Source: Dehalococcoidia bacterium
Lineage (GTDB): Bacteria; Chloroflexota; Dehalococcoidia; UBA2979
Assembly: GCA_023228825.1 (NCBI GenBank)
Contig: JALOAL010000010.1
Location: forward strand, 46,909-110,908
DNA: 64,000 bases
Direction: 5' to 3'
Below are positions 25,470 through 33,560 of this stretch, one piece after another (the stretch's first letter is position 1; each line of letters begins with the position of its first letter). The translations under genes were made by a program, and so were the position numbers. The notes under the pieces were generated by a model. The model had not been told where the DNA came from and ran no database searches. It worked only from the letters and a program-made list of their open reading frames with translations.

Positions 25470-25504
25470 CCCCGATCCTCGGTACCCCTTGAAGGGGTGG
25501 AGGG

Positions 25505-25984
25505 CTACTCGACGGTGAACGTGGTGTTCATGGACATGTAGTGGCCGGGGATGTTGCACAACAGGATGTACGTGCCGGCCTCCAGGTCCACCTTCAGCGT
25601 GTCGCTGGCGCCCGGCTGGATGTCCGTGGCATCGCCGGCGACGTCCAGCGCGGAGAGGTCTGCGGCGGCGTTGGCGGCGGGCAGGTCAGCCACGGCCTGG
25701 TCGCTCTTGATCACGACGAGTTCGTGGAGCAGCGCACCAGCGTTTTCCACCTCGAAGGTGACGGCGCCGGCCGGAACGGACGCCGGGGCGGCCTCCAGTT
25801 CGAGTTCGCTAGGGGCGCCCAGGGTGACCTGGACAGTGGTGGCGTCGCCGCCGGCGGCCTGCGTGGGGGCCGCGGTGGCGTCGTTGTTGCTGTCGCCACC
25901 ACCACAGGCGACCAGGGCGAGCGCTGCGAAGGCGCCCAGGGCGAGGGCGCCCACGCGGGCGGTAGGTCGGGTCTTGCGGAACAT
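25505..25984 (-). CDS. Cupredoxin-domain lipoprotein (blue copper protein)
   Basis: 159 residues with signal peptide and lipobox LVAC (C27), then a Thr/Ala-rich spacer and a C-terminal cupredoxin domain. The type-1 copper ligands are visible: His87 (LLHELVV), Cys143, His148 and Met150 or Met152 (LLCNIPGHYMSM). This CxxxxHxM arrangement with the Cys-loop NIPGHY is of the sulfocyanin/plastocyanin-like type. It probably carries electrons on the outer face of the membrane, or stores copper. No oxidase genes are adjacent. The strong GGAGG ribosome site fixes the ATG. Confidence 0.88.
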   Translation of the reverse strand: MFRKTRPTARVGALALGAFAALALVACGGGDSNNDATAAPTQAAGGDATTVQVTLGAPSELELEAAPASVPAGAVTFEVENAGALLHELVVIKSDQAVADLPAANAAADLSALDVAGDATDIQPGASDTLKVDLEAGTYILLCNIPGHYMSMNTTFTVE

Positions 25985-26002
25985 CAGGCACCTCCGGGTG
26001 AA

Positions 26003-26021
26003 TTGCTCAATTGCTGAGCAA
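26003..26021. promoter_or_regulatory. Inverted repeat upstream of the cupredoxin gene
   Basis: TTGCTCA and TGAGCAA are perfect 7-bp arms around a 5-nt centre, ending 18 bp before the start codon. The region up to about 26060 is AT-richer than average and probably holds the promoter. It could be an operator, for example for a metal-responsive regulator. Confidence 0.45.
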
Positions 26022-26160
26022 CCGTTGTTGTGAACGATTGCACAAGTAACGTAGTGCGCTCGCTACCTATGAGACAGGACAGAAGTCTCGCTGGCGTTTC
26101 CCCGGCGCCCTCGTACCATCGGCTACCGGCGCGATGGTCGCGCGAGTGAAGGAGCCACGC

Positions 26161-27096
26161 ATGGGCATGAGAGACCGGACACCAACCACCGCCGAGGAGT
26201 TCGAGGCGTACCGCACGCGTCTGAACAACTGGGGCCGCTGGGGACCAGACGACCAACTGGGTACGTTGAACCACATCAGCCCGGAGGCGCGCCAGCAGGC
26301 GGCGGCCCTGGTGCGGGAGGGCCGCAGCGTGTCCTGCGCGAACCCGATAGCCACGAGCGCCGTGGTGGCGGACGAGCGTCGTAACCGGCAACCCGCCGAC
26401 CACCGCATGAACGTGGGGCCCGCCTCCTGCGGCGACTACCTCGGCCTGTACTACCACGGCTTCGTCAACACCCACATCGATGCGTTGTGCCACATCTTCA
26501 CGGGGCCGGAGGGACGTCTCTACAACGACCGCCCCAGCGACCTGGTGACGGAGACCGGGGCCCTGACGAACTCCGTGGAGCACTGGCGCGACGGCATCGT
26601 CACCCGAGGCGTGCTCTACGACATCCCGCGACTACGAGGGCAGGCGCACGTCCAGCACGGCGAACCGGTGGAGGGCTGGGACCTGGAGGACTGGGCGAAG
26701 CAGGTGGGCATCACGCCTCGCGCAGGCGACGCCGTCCTTGTGCGGTCGGGGGCGGAACCGTTCTGGGACGCGAACCCGGGGTTCGAGATGACGTTCCCGC
26801 CGCTGAACACGCCGGGCGTGGGGGTCTCCTGCCTGGAGTTCCTGCACGACACGGACGCCTCGCTGCTGGGGTGGGACCTGCAGGAGGCGGGCGGCCAGCC
26901 GGACTACGGCGAGCGCATCCCCGTCCACGCCATCGCCATCCCGCACATGGGCATGCCGCTGCTGGACAACGCCAACTTTGAGCGCCTGGCGGAGGTGTGC
27001 GCGGAGACCGGGCGCTACGAGTTCCTCATGGTGGTGGCGCCCCTGGTGGTGAACGGCGGCACCGGCTCCCCGGTGAACCCCGTGGCCACGTTCTAG
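26161..27096 (+). CDS. Cyclase-family (kynurenine formamidase-like) hydrolase
   Basis: 311 residues from the ATG at 26161, which has AAGGAG 6 nt upstream. It has the metal-binding HxDxxxH motif of the cyclase family (HIDALCH, near residue 110), preceded by GPDDQLGTLNHISPE, and the later GDAVLVRSGAEPFW and VHAIAIPHMGMPLLDNANFERLAE blocks that complete the family. Relatives hydrolyse N-formylkynurenine or isatin, or cyclise polyketides; the substrate here is not known. The gene is single and convergent with the rRNA methyltransferase gene. Confidence 0.87.
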   Translation: MGMRDRTPTTAEEFEAYRTRLNNWGRWGPDDQLGTLNHISPEARQQAAALVREGRSVSCANPIATSAVVADERRNRQPADHRMNVGPASCGDYLGLYYHGFVNTHIDALCHIFTGPEGRLYNDRPSDLVTETGALTNSVEHWRDGIVTRGVLYDIPRLRGQAHVQHGEPVEGWDLEDWAKQVGITPRAGDAVLVRSGAEPFWDANPGFEMTFPPLNTPGVGVSCLEFLHDTDASLLGWDLQEAGGQPDYGERIPVHAIAIPHMGMPLLDNANFERLAEVCAETGRYEFLMVVAPLVVNGGTGSPVNPVATF

Positions 27097-27118
27097 CCGC
27101 GCCGCGCGGGCCAGTGGC

Positions 27119-27922
27119 TCACGCGCGCGCCGCCGGTCCTGGCAGCCGCCCCAGCACTCCGGCGGATCGGTACAGCGCCAGCCAGCGGTCGAACGAGGTC
27201 GCCGAGGGCGGCGCGGCCAGGTCCAGCCGGAGGTCGCGCTGCAGGCGGTCTACCTGCGCGCGCGTGAAGATGCGGCCCAGCACCTGCCCGGTTGTGCGGC
27301 CTCGGCCGAAGGTGGCGGCGAGGAAGCGCTCGTAATGCGGGCGCTCCTCGTCGCGCAGGAGCGGCGGGTGGCGGCGGGCGAGCCAGAGAACGGCGCTCTC
27401 CACGGACGGAGGCGGGTCGAAGTCCGTGCGATGCAGCGCGCGCGTGACCTCCGCGTGCCACCACGGCTTAAGGGTGAGCGAGGGGAGTGACTCCCCGCCC
27501 CACGGGTGGCCGGCGAAGCGCTCGGCGGCCTCGCGTTGCACCACCAGGTGGGCGTCCGCCGCGTGGGACATCAGCACCTGGCGCACGGCGTCTGCCGTGA
27601 TCCCGTAGGGCAGATTCGCCACCACGCGCGCGCCGGCGGGGATGGCGAAGGCGAGGAAGTCGCCGCGCACTACCAGTACGCGGGGCTCCTCGTGGAAGCG
27701 CTCCTCGACGAGGGCGGCCAGGCGGGGGTCTACTTCGACCGCGATCACGCGGCCCGCGCGTCGCGCGAGTTCGGCGGTGAGGACGCCAGTACCCGGCCCG
27801 ACCTCCACCACGAGGTCAGACGGGCGCAGTCCCATGGAGTCGGTCAGGCTTCCGGCGAGTGCTCGGCTATGAAGAAAGTGCTGCGAGAACTCGGGGCGCC
27901 GAGGCCGACCGGCCCCGGACAC
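27119..27922 (-). CDS. rRNA adenine N6-methyltransferase of the Erm/KsgA family
   Basis: 267 residues from a GTG at 27922. It is a class I SAM methyltransferase with motif X FSQHFLHSR, motif I EVGPGTGVLTAELA, the acidic end of strand 2 (VEVDPRLAALVEE), and catalytic motif IV NLPYGIT. The stretch VVQREAAERFAG and the later RTDFDPPPSVESAVLWL are shared by RsmA (16S A1518/A1519) and Erm (23S A2058). The NLPYGIT motif and short length lean to the Erm side, which would give macrolide-lincosamide-streptogramin B resistance, but KsgA function cannot be excluded from sequence. It stands alone; the usual rsmA neighbours (pdxA, ispE, rnmV) are absent. Confidence 0.8.
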   Translation of the reverse strand: MSGAGRPRRPEFSQHFLHSRALAGSLTDSMGLRPSDLVVEVGPGTGVLTAELARRAGRVIAVEVDPRLAALVEERFHEEPRVLVVRGDFLAFAIPAGARVVANLPYGITADAVRQVLMSHAADAHLVVQREAAERFAGHPWGGESLPSLTLKPWWHAEVTRALHRTDFDPPPSVESAVLWLARRHPPLLRDEERPHYERFLAATFGRGRTTGQVLGRIFTRAQVDRLQRDLRLDLAAPPSATSFDRWLALYRSAGVLGRLPGPAARA

Positions 27923-28070
27923 GAAGCATCCAGACGCTCATATGCGCTGCCTCCGGGTGCGAACGTAGCGCACCGGCGTCCTGCTGCACACCCGTGGTAG
28001 ATTCCCGCTTCCGGGTGATCGTCCGGGCGTTCAGGTTTCGCGGCATGACGAAAGACAGATCGGTGTAGCG

Positions 28071-29279
28071 ATGGACCGTCCGCTGGCTGGCATCCGCGTC
28101 CTGTCCATGGAACAGGCGGCCGCGCTGCCCTTCGCCACGCGCCACCTGGCGGACCTGGGCGCCGAGGTCATCCGCGTGGAGTCCCACGGCCGCGCACGCC
28201 CGTCCTCGCTGAGCGAGTCCGACCTGCTCCGCAACAAGCGTCGCGTGGGGATCGACCTCGGCGCGCCGGGCGGGCCGGAGGTCTTCCGCCGGCTGGCGGC
28301 GGAGGTGGACGTGGTGGCGCACAACTTCACCCCGCGTGTCATGCGCAAGTACGGCATCGACTTTCCGAGCATCCGCCAGGTGAACCCGGACGTGGTGTAC
28401 GTCTCGATCACCGGGTTCGGCACCACCGGCCCGTGGGGCGAGCGTCCGCTCTTCGGCCCCGGCGCAGAGGCGGTCTCCGGGCACAACCTGATGATCGGCG
28501 AGGCGGACGCCTGGCCCGGCCGCCCCGGCACCATCGTCTACGCGGACAACAACACCGGCCTGAACGCCGCCTTCGCCATCCTCGCCGCGCTCGACCATCG
28601 AGATGCCACGGGCGAGGCGGTGCACATCGACCTCTCGCTGTACGAGGCGTCCATCGCACACATGGGCGTGGCGGTCACGGAGCGTGCCTTCGGTGCGCCG
28701 CTGCCCACCCGCATCGGCAATGCCGATCCGCGCGACGCCGTCCACGGCGTGTTCGCCACCCGCGCTCACGACCGCCACGTGGCCATCGCGGCGTCGGAGG
28801 CGGACCTGCCCGCCCTCGCACGCGTCCTCGGACTCACCTCCACCGAGGTGGACGCCGTGCGTGCCGCGGTGGCCGAGCGGGAGGCGGAGGACGTGGCGGA
28901 GGCCCTGCAGGCAGCCGGGGTGCCGGCGCACGTGGTCGCGGACGCCGCAGACGTCTCGCAGGACGCGCACCTGTGGGCACGCGGGTTCTTCGGGGTGCTC
29001 CCGGGCGGCGGCCCGCACGCCGGACCGGCGTTCGGCGGTGGCGCGGACCTCGAGATGGCGCCGCCGCACCGCCTGGGCGAGGACAACGAGCACGTGCTCA
29101 CGCGCATCGCCGGCCTCACGGCCGAGGAAGTCGAGGCGGCCCGCGCTGCCGGCGCCATCGGCGAAGGGCCGCAGGGCCTGGAGCGCCCTCGCCCCGCGGA
29201 CTCCGAGGTGCGCATCGAGCGTGGCGAACTCTCCCGCGTGGACGAGGTGCACGACGGCTGGCGGCGGGTGATGGGATGA
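28071..29279 (+). CDS. CaiB/BaiF class III CoA-transferase with catalytic Asp159
   Basis: 402 residues, first gene of an eight-gene plus-strand run. It has the family N-terminus LAGIRVLSMEQAAALPFATRHLADLGAEVIRVE, the VVAHNFTPRVMRKYGID block, and the catalytic aspartate D159 in YADNNTG followed by GEAVHIDLSLYEA. Enzymes of this family move CoA between a donor acyl-CoA and a carboxylic acid via an aspartyl-CoA thioester, or racemise alpha-methylacyl-CoA. The acid is unknown. The stop overlaps the next start as ATGA, so the downstream kinase gene is translationally coupled. Confidence 0.88.
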   Translation: MDRPLAGIRVLSMEQAAALPFATRHLADLGAEVIRVESHGRARPSSLSESDLLRNKRRVGIDLGAPGGPEVFRRLAAEVDVVAHNFTPRVMRKYGIDFPSIRQVNPDVVYVSITGFGTTGPWGERPLFGPGAEAVSGHNLMIGEADAWPGRPGTIVYADNNTGLNAAFAILAALDHRDATGEAVHIDLSLYEASIAHMGVAVTERAFGAPLPTRIGNADPRDAVHGVFATRAHDRHVAIAASEADLPALARVLGLTSTEVDAVRAAVAEREAEDVAEALQAAGVPAHVVADAADVSQDAHLWARGFFGVLPGGGPHAGPAFGGGADLEMAPPHRLGEDNEHVLTRIAGLTAEEVEAARAAGAIGEGPQGLERPRPADSEVRIERGELSRVDEVHDGWRRVMG

Positions 29280-30289
29280 GCGCGGTGAGCGCGATCGTGG
29301 GTCAGGAGGACCAGGTGCTGGAGGCCGTCCGCCGTCACACCGGCTCCGCCGTCACCTACGCCGAGCCACCGGTCGCGATGAAGGGTGGCCGCGACACGGA
29401 GGTGTTCACGCTGCGCCTGGCCGGCGTCGCGGGCGACCTCGCGCGGCCGCTCGTGCTGCGCGTGTTCCGCCCCGGCGAGGAGCGCCGCGCGACGTTCGAG
29501 GCCATCCTGCACCGACTGCTGCACGAGGCCGGCCTCCCCGTGCCGGCCATCCTCTTGGAGGGGGCCACCTCGGAACGCCCGTGGGTGCTGATGGAGCGCG
29601 TCCCCGGGCGGGTTGCCGGCGCCTACCTGCTCCCGCCCTCCCGTACCGGATTCCGCGTCCCACGCTTGATGGCGGAGACAGCGGCGGCCCTCCATGCGCT
29701 GGATGCCGCCTCGATCGCCGCGGTGGTGGCGGCCTCCGCCGTGAGGGCGCTGCACCCCCTGGACGAGACGCATCGACGCGTGGCGCGCCTCGGCGAGGCG
29801 GGCGACCGGCGGTTCGACGCGATCGCGGCCTGGCTGGACGCCAACGCCCCGCCTCGCGCGGCGCAGGTGCTCTGCCACGGCGACTTCCACCCGTGGAACG
29901 TGCTGATCGAGGACGGCGCGATCTCCGGGATCATCGACTGGGCGAACTTCCACGTTGCGCCGGCTGAGTACGACCTCGCGCGGTCGGTGGTCATCCTCAC
30001 GGAGGCGCCGGTCTCGCTGCCGCTGCCCCTCCAGTCGGCGGTGCGCGCGGTCCGACGCCCCATCGCGCGCTCGTACCTCGCGCACTACCGCCGGCTGCGC
30101 CCGATCAACGACTCGACGTTCGACTACTGGCTGGCCTTCGCCGCGACCGCGATGCTCGTGGAGGGCGCCCTTGCGGTGCTGGACGGACGGACGCACCCCT
30201 GGCGCGAGCCCGTGAACGCCGCACGCCTCTGCCGGCGCATCGAGCAGGCGGCCGGCCTCGACACCTCCGCACTGCGAGGCGCGGCGTGA
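29276..30289 (+). CDS. Phosphotransferase (aminoglycoside/choline kinase-like)
   Basis: 337 residues; the ATG at 29276 overlaps the previous stop by ATGA. It has an APH-type kinase fold with the N-lobe lysine region (LVLRVFRPGE), the catalytic loop LCHGDFHPWNVLI (HGDxHxxN) near residue 205, and the metal-binding IIDWANF. APH-like proteins phosphorylate small molecules such as aminoglycosides, choline, homoserine or acyl-CoA side groups. Its place inside a CoA-transferase operon suggests an intermediate of that pathway is the substrate and not an antibiotic, which is inference. Similar kinases appear as fusions with acyl-CoA dehydrogenases in other species. Confidence 0.82.
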   Translation: MSAVSAIVGQEDQVLEAVRRHTGSAVTYAEPPVAMKGGRDTEVFTLRLAGVAGDLARPLVLRVFRPGEERRATFEAILHRLLHEAGLPVPAILLEGATSERPWVLMERVPGRVAGAYLLPPSRTGFRVPRLMAETAAALHALDAASIAAVVAASAVRALHPLDETHRRVARLGEAGDRRFDAIAAWLDANAPPRAAQVLCHGDFHPWNVLIEDGAISGIIDWANFHVAPAEYDLARSVVILTEAPVSLPLPLQSAVRAVRRPIARSYLAHYRRLRPINDSTFDYWLAFAATAMLVEGALAVLDGRTHPWREPVNAARLCRRIEQAAGLDTSALRGAA

Positions 30290-31440
30290 GCCCGGCCGCG
30301 GGTCGCAGACCGCGCGCGCTGGACGTGGCGACGGGGGTGGGCGCCTCCTACGCCTCGAGGCTGCTCGCGGAGGTCGGGTGGGACGTGGTGAAGGTGGAGC
30401 CGCCCGGTGGCGATCCGCTGCGGGACGAAGTCTCGCGCTGGGGGCGCGGCCGCGGTGGTGCGTTCGCGTACGCGAACTACGGGAAACGCGGCGTCCTGGC
30501 GGACGAGGGTGCCATCGAGCGTCTGGCGGGCGCGGCGGACGTAGTGCTGGGGGACTTCTCGGTCGGCGGATGCGCTGTGTCCGGCGTGCCGGCGGGGATG
30601 TTCGCGTCGCTCTCGCCTCGCCTGGCGGTGGTGTCCATCACACCCTTTGGGATCACCGGGCCGAAGGCGGACTGGGCGTCCACGGACGTGATCGTGCAGG
30701 CGGCCAGCGGGCTGATGTTCCTCACCGGCGAGTACGACCAGGCGCCGCAGCAGTTGCCCCCGTACGCCGCCGCGATCACGGGCGGCATTGCCGGGGCCGC
30801 GGCTGCCCTCGCGGCTGCGAGGAGCGCGCGCGCCGACGGCGAGGTTCGCCGCGTGGACGTGGCGATGGTGGAGGCCATGGCCACCCACTCCTACTCCCAG
30901 ACCAGCGCGTATGTGTACGCGGGCGAGGTGCCGCGTCGGGAGCAGCGGGTGAAGCAGGCGCTGCGCATGGTGCCTGCGAGCGACGGCTTCGTGTACTGCG
31001 CCCCCGGGGCCGTGGCGAACGTAGACATGCGCGGTGTGGCGGAACTGATCGGTGAACCTCGGCTCCTGGAGGACCGCTTCCAGACGGCGGAAGGGCGCAT
31101 GCAGCACTACCAGGAGTACCTGGGCCTGTTCGTGCCGCCGTTCAGCCGCCGGAGGGCGCAGGAGTGGTTCGAGGAAGCGGAGAAACTGCACCTGACCTTC
31201 GCGCTGGTGCAGACCATCGACGACCTGTTCCAGTGTCCGCAACTGGACGCGCGTACCATGCTGCGGCAGGCGCCCGGGCCGGACGGGATCACCGTGCCCA
31301 TGCCCGGCCGCCCGTTCCGCATGGAAGGCGGCCCGGCGGAGGCCTCCCGCCCGTGGCCCGAAGATCCCGGCGAGGACACTGACGAGGTGTTCCGCGAATG
31401 GCTCACGCCCCCTCCGAGCCCGACCCAGAGTCAGCGATAG
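30286..31440 (+). CDS. CaiB/BaiF-family protein lacking the catalytic aspartate
   Basis: 384 residues from a GTG that overlaps the kinase stop (GTGA). Family features are clear (GVGASYASRLLAEVGWDVVKVEPPGGDPLRDE, VSITPFGITGPKADW), but at the catalytic position the motif reads PPYAAAITGG: Ala162 replaces the aspartate. It also lacks the usual TGEGQ that follows (ADGEVRRVD instead). It is probably a non-catalytic partner of the active transferase two genes upstream, as in two-subunit class III CoA-transferases, or has another role. A 12-bp gap separates it from the next gene. Confidence 0.8.
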   Translation: MSPAAGRRPRALDVATGVGASYASRLLAEVGWDVVKVEPPGGDPLRDEVSRWGRGRGGAFAYANYGKRGVLADEGAIERLAGAADVVLGDFSVGGCAVSGVPAGMFASLSPRLAVVSITPFGITGPKADWASTDVIVQAASGLMFLTGEYDQAPQQLPPYAAAITGGIAGAAAALAAARSARADGEVRRVDVAMVEAMATHSYSQTSAYVYAGEVPRREQRVKQALRMVPASDGFVYCAPGAVANVDMRGVAELIGEPRLLEDRFQTAEGRMQHYQEYLGLFVPPFSRRRAQEWFEEAEKLHLTFALVQTIDDLFQCPQLDARTMLRQAPGPDGITVPMPGRPFRMEGGPAEASRPWPEDPGEDTDEVFREWLTPPPSPTQSQR

Positions 31441-31452
31441 AGGAGTGACCCC

Positions 31453-32325
31453 ATGACCGCTTCAACCGGTTCCCCCGGACGCGCCGAGTTGCGCCTCACG
31501 GCCACGCTCGATACGCCCGATGACCGCAACGCCATCAGCAACGAGATCCACTCGACGGACGGCGCGAAGGACTACGGCTACCAGGCCGCCCTGGTCGGCG
31601 GCGCCACCGTCTTCGGCTGGGCCACCCCCGCAATCCTTCAGGCGTTGGGAGAGGGCTGGACCGCGCGCGGCTGGGCGGAGGTGGCGTTCCGCCGCCCCAC
31701 CTATCCCGGCGAGGACCTGGTCATCACCGTGGCCCCCGCTGCCGAGCGCGACGCGTGGGACCTGCACATCACGGGCCCGGACGGGCATGACCGCGTCTCC
31801 GGCTCGGTGGGCCTCGGCGATGCGGCCTGGCTCGACCAACTCGACCCGCCGCCGTTGCGCGCGGCGGACCAGCCGCTGGAGGAGATCCCGCACCTGACCA
31901 TGGAGGTGGCCCCGGTGGGGCAGGAGATCCGCGCGCTGGGCGGCGTCTTCACGGAGGAGGACGCCCGCATCTACGCGCGCGAGCGCGGACGCGCCACGGA
32001 GCCGATGTTCCTGGGCGAGCGGCCGCTGCTGCACCCCGGCTGGGTGGCGATGCGGCCGATCCGCGTGCTGCACCACTCCTTCAATTATGGGCCTGCCATC
32101 CACGCGAAGAGCCAGATCCAGTTCCTGCGCCCGGCCCACGCGGGCGGTGAACTGGTCACCACCTCCAAGTTCATCGAGGCGTACGAGCGCAAGGGGCACC
32201 ACTACGCCGTGATCGACTGCTCCACCTTCGACGCGGCGGGTGGCGAGGTGGTCCGCCAGCGCCACGTCAACATTTTCGGCGTCGCCAAGCGGCCCGCCGC
32301 CGGGCAGGAGCAGGGCCAGTCGTGA
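31453..32325 (+). CDS. Double-hotdog MaoC-like hydratase
   Basis: 290 residues with an AGGAG ribosome site. There are two hotdog-like halves: the N-terminal with YGYQAALVGGATVFGWATPAIL and EVAFRRPTYPGEDLVI, the C-terminal with LHPGWVAMRPIRVLHHSFNYGPAIHAKSQIQFLRPAHAGGELVT. The canonical MaoC D-x4-H catalytic pair is not obvious. A plausible role is hydration of an enoyl-CoA in the pathway served by the neighbouring CoA-transferases. The stop overlaps the next start (GTGA). Confidence 0.72.
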   Translation: MTASTGSPGRAELRLTATLDTPDDRNAISNEIHSTDGAKDYGYQAALVGGATVFGWATPAILQALGEGWTARGWAEVAFRRPTYPGEDLVITVAPAAERDAWDLHITGPDGHDRVSGSVGLGDAAWLDQLDPPPLRAADQPLEEIPHLTMEVAPVGQEIRALGGVFTEEDARIYARERGRATEPMFLGERPLLHPGWVAMRPIRVLHHSFNYGPAIHAKSQIQFLRPAHAGGELVTTSKFIEAYERKGHHYAVIDCSTFDAAGGEVVRQRHVNIFGVAKRPAAGQEQGQS

Positions 32326-33560
32326 CGAGTTCAGCCACCAACCACGCAGGTCCCCGCGCCCTGGGGGACGTCCGTGTGGTCGACATCTCGTATTCCGCGG
32401 CGGGGGCATGGACGTCCAGGCTGTTGGCGGATGCCGGCGCCGACGTGATCCTGGTGGAGCCGAGCGAGGGACACCCCCTGCGTCGCCTCGCGCCGTTCAC
32501 GGAAGACGGGACGAGTATCCCGGCCATGAACCTGCTCGCGAACAAGCGCGCGGTCTCGCTGGACCTGGACGCGCCTCACTCGCGTCGCTCCGCCCTGGAC
32601 CTGGCGAAGAGTGCGGACATCGTGATCTCCTCGCACACCCCGAGCCGGCTGAAGGCGTGGGGTATGACGTACGCGGCGCTGGCCCGCCCGTCGCTCGTGA
32701 TGTGCCACGTCACGCCGCACGGGATGACCGGCGCGCTGGCCGAGGCGCCCGGCAACGACCTGACCGCGGCCGCGCGCTCCGGGTGGGCGTCCATCAACGG
32801 CACCACCGACCGCGAGCCCCTGAAGCCCGCCGGCTGGGCCGCCTCGTACTGTGCCGGCGTCGTGGCCTATGCCGGCGCCGTTGCGGCGCTCCGCTGGCGC
32901 GACGCCCACCCAGACGAGGGCCAGGAGGTGGACATCGCGGAGGTCGAGGTGATGGCCGGCGCCTTCGCCCCGGCCGTCCTCGGCTCGCAGTATCGAGGCG
33001 TGCCCAACGGACGGCGCGACCCCGTGGCGGACGGCCTGGGTGGGCCGGTGGAGGTGGCGGACGGCTACTTCGCTCTCACCCTGAGCCGCGCGCACTTCTG
33101 GCGCGACGCCATGAATGTCCTGGGGCTGACCGACCTGGCGGAGGACGAGCGCTATGGCGTGTCCTGGTACCGCCAGCAGCACAAGGAGGAGTACACCGCG
33201 CGCGTGCTGGAGGCGATGCGCGGCTGGAAGAAGATGGACCTGTTCGAAGAACTCGCCGTGCGCCGCGTCGTCGCCGGGCCAGCGCTGACCATGGAGGAAC
33301 TTCACGGCATCGAGCACCTGCGTGAGCGCGGGTTCTGGCGACGGTCGGCCGACCAGCCGGACGGGCCGGACTACCCGGGCCCGGCCTACCAGATGAGCGC
33401 CACGCCGCAGACCCTGGACCGCCGTACACCTCGGTCCGGTGAGCACACGCTGGACGTGATGCGGACGGTGCTGGGCATGTCGGACGGGCAGATGCTGACG
33501 CTGATGGAGCAGGGCGCCGTGGGCCACGGGTACCCCGAGTCCACGGAGGAGCAGTCATGA
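32322..33560 (+). CDS. CaiB/BaiF-family protein with Ser in place of the catalytic Asp
   Basis: 412 residues; its GTG start overlaps the upstream stop (32322-32325). The N-terminus is typical (LGDVRVVDISYSAAGAWTSRLLADAGADVILVEPSEGHPLRRL), with CHVTPHGMTG further on. The catalytic segment reads GWAASYCAG, so Ser175 stands where the aspartate should be. The stop overlaps the start of the next gene by ATGA, and that gene encodes an aspartate-bearing homologue. The two are thus very likely the inactive and active subunits of one enzyme. Confidence 0.83.
   Translation: MTSSATNHAGPRALGDVRVVDISYSAAGAWTSRLLADAGADVILVEPSEGHPLRRLAPFTEDGTSIPAMNLLANKRAVSLDLDAPHSRRSALDLAKSADIVISSHTPSRLKAWGMTYAALARPSLVMCHVTPHGMTGALAEAPGNDLTAAARSGWASINGTTDREPLKPAGWAASYCAGVVAYAGAVAALRWRDAHPDEGQEVDIAEVEVMAGAFAPAVLGSQYRGVPNGRRDPVADGLGGPVEVADGYFALTLSRAHFWRDAMNVLGLTDLAEDERYGVSWYRQQHKEEYTARVLEAMRGWKKMDLFEELAVRRVVAGPALTMEELHGIEHLRERGFWRRSADQPDGPDYPGPAYQMSATPQTLDRRTPRSGEHTLDVMRTVLGMSDGQMLTLMEQGAVGHGYPESTEEQS

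Noticed and set aside
27859..28068. Small gene between the rRNA methyltransferase and the CaiB operon
   Set aside because: The frame overlaps the methyltransferase start, has no ribosome site and a Cys/Arg-rich random-looking sequence.
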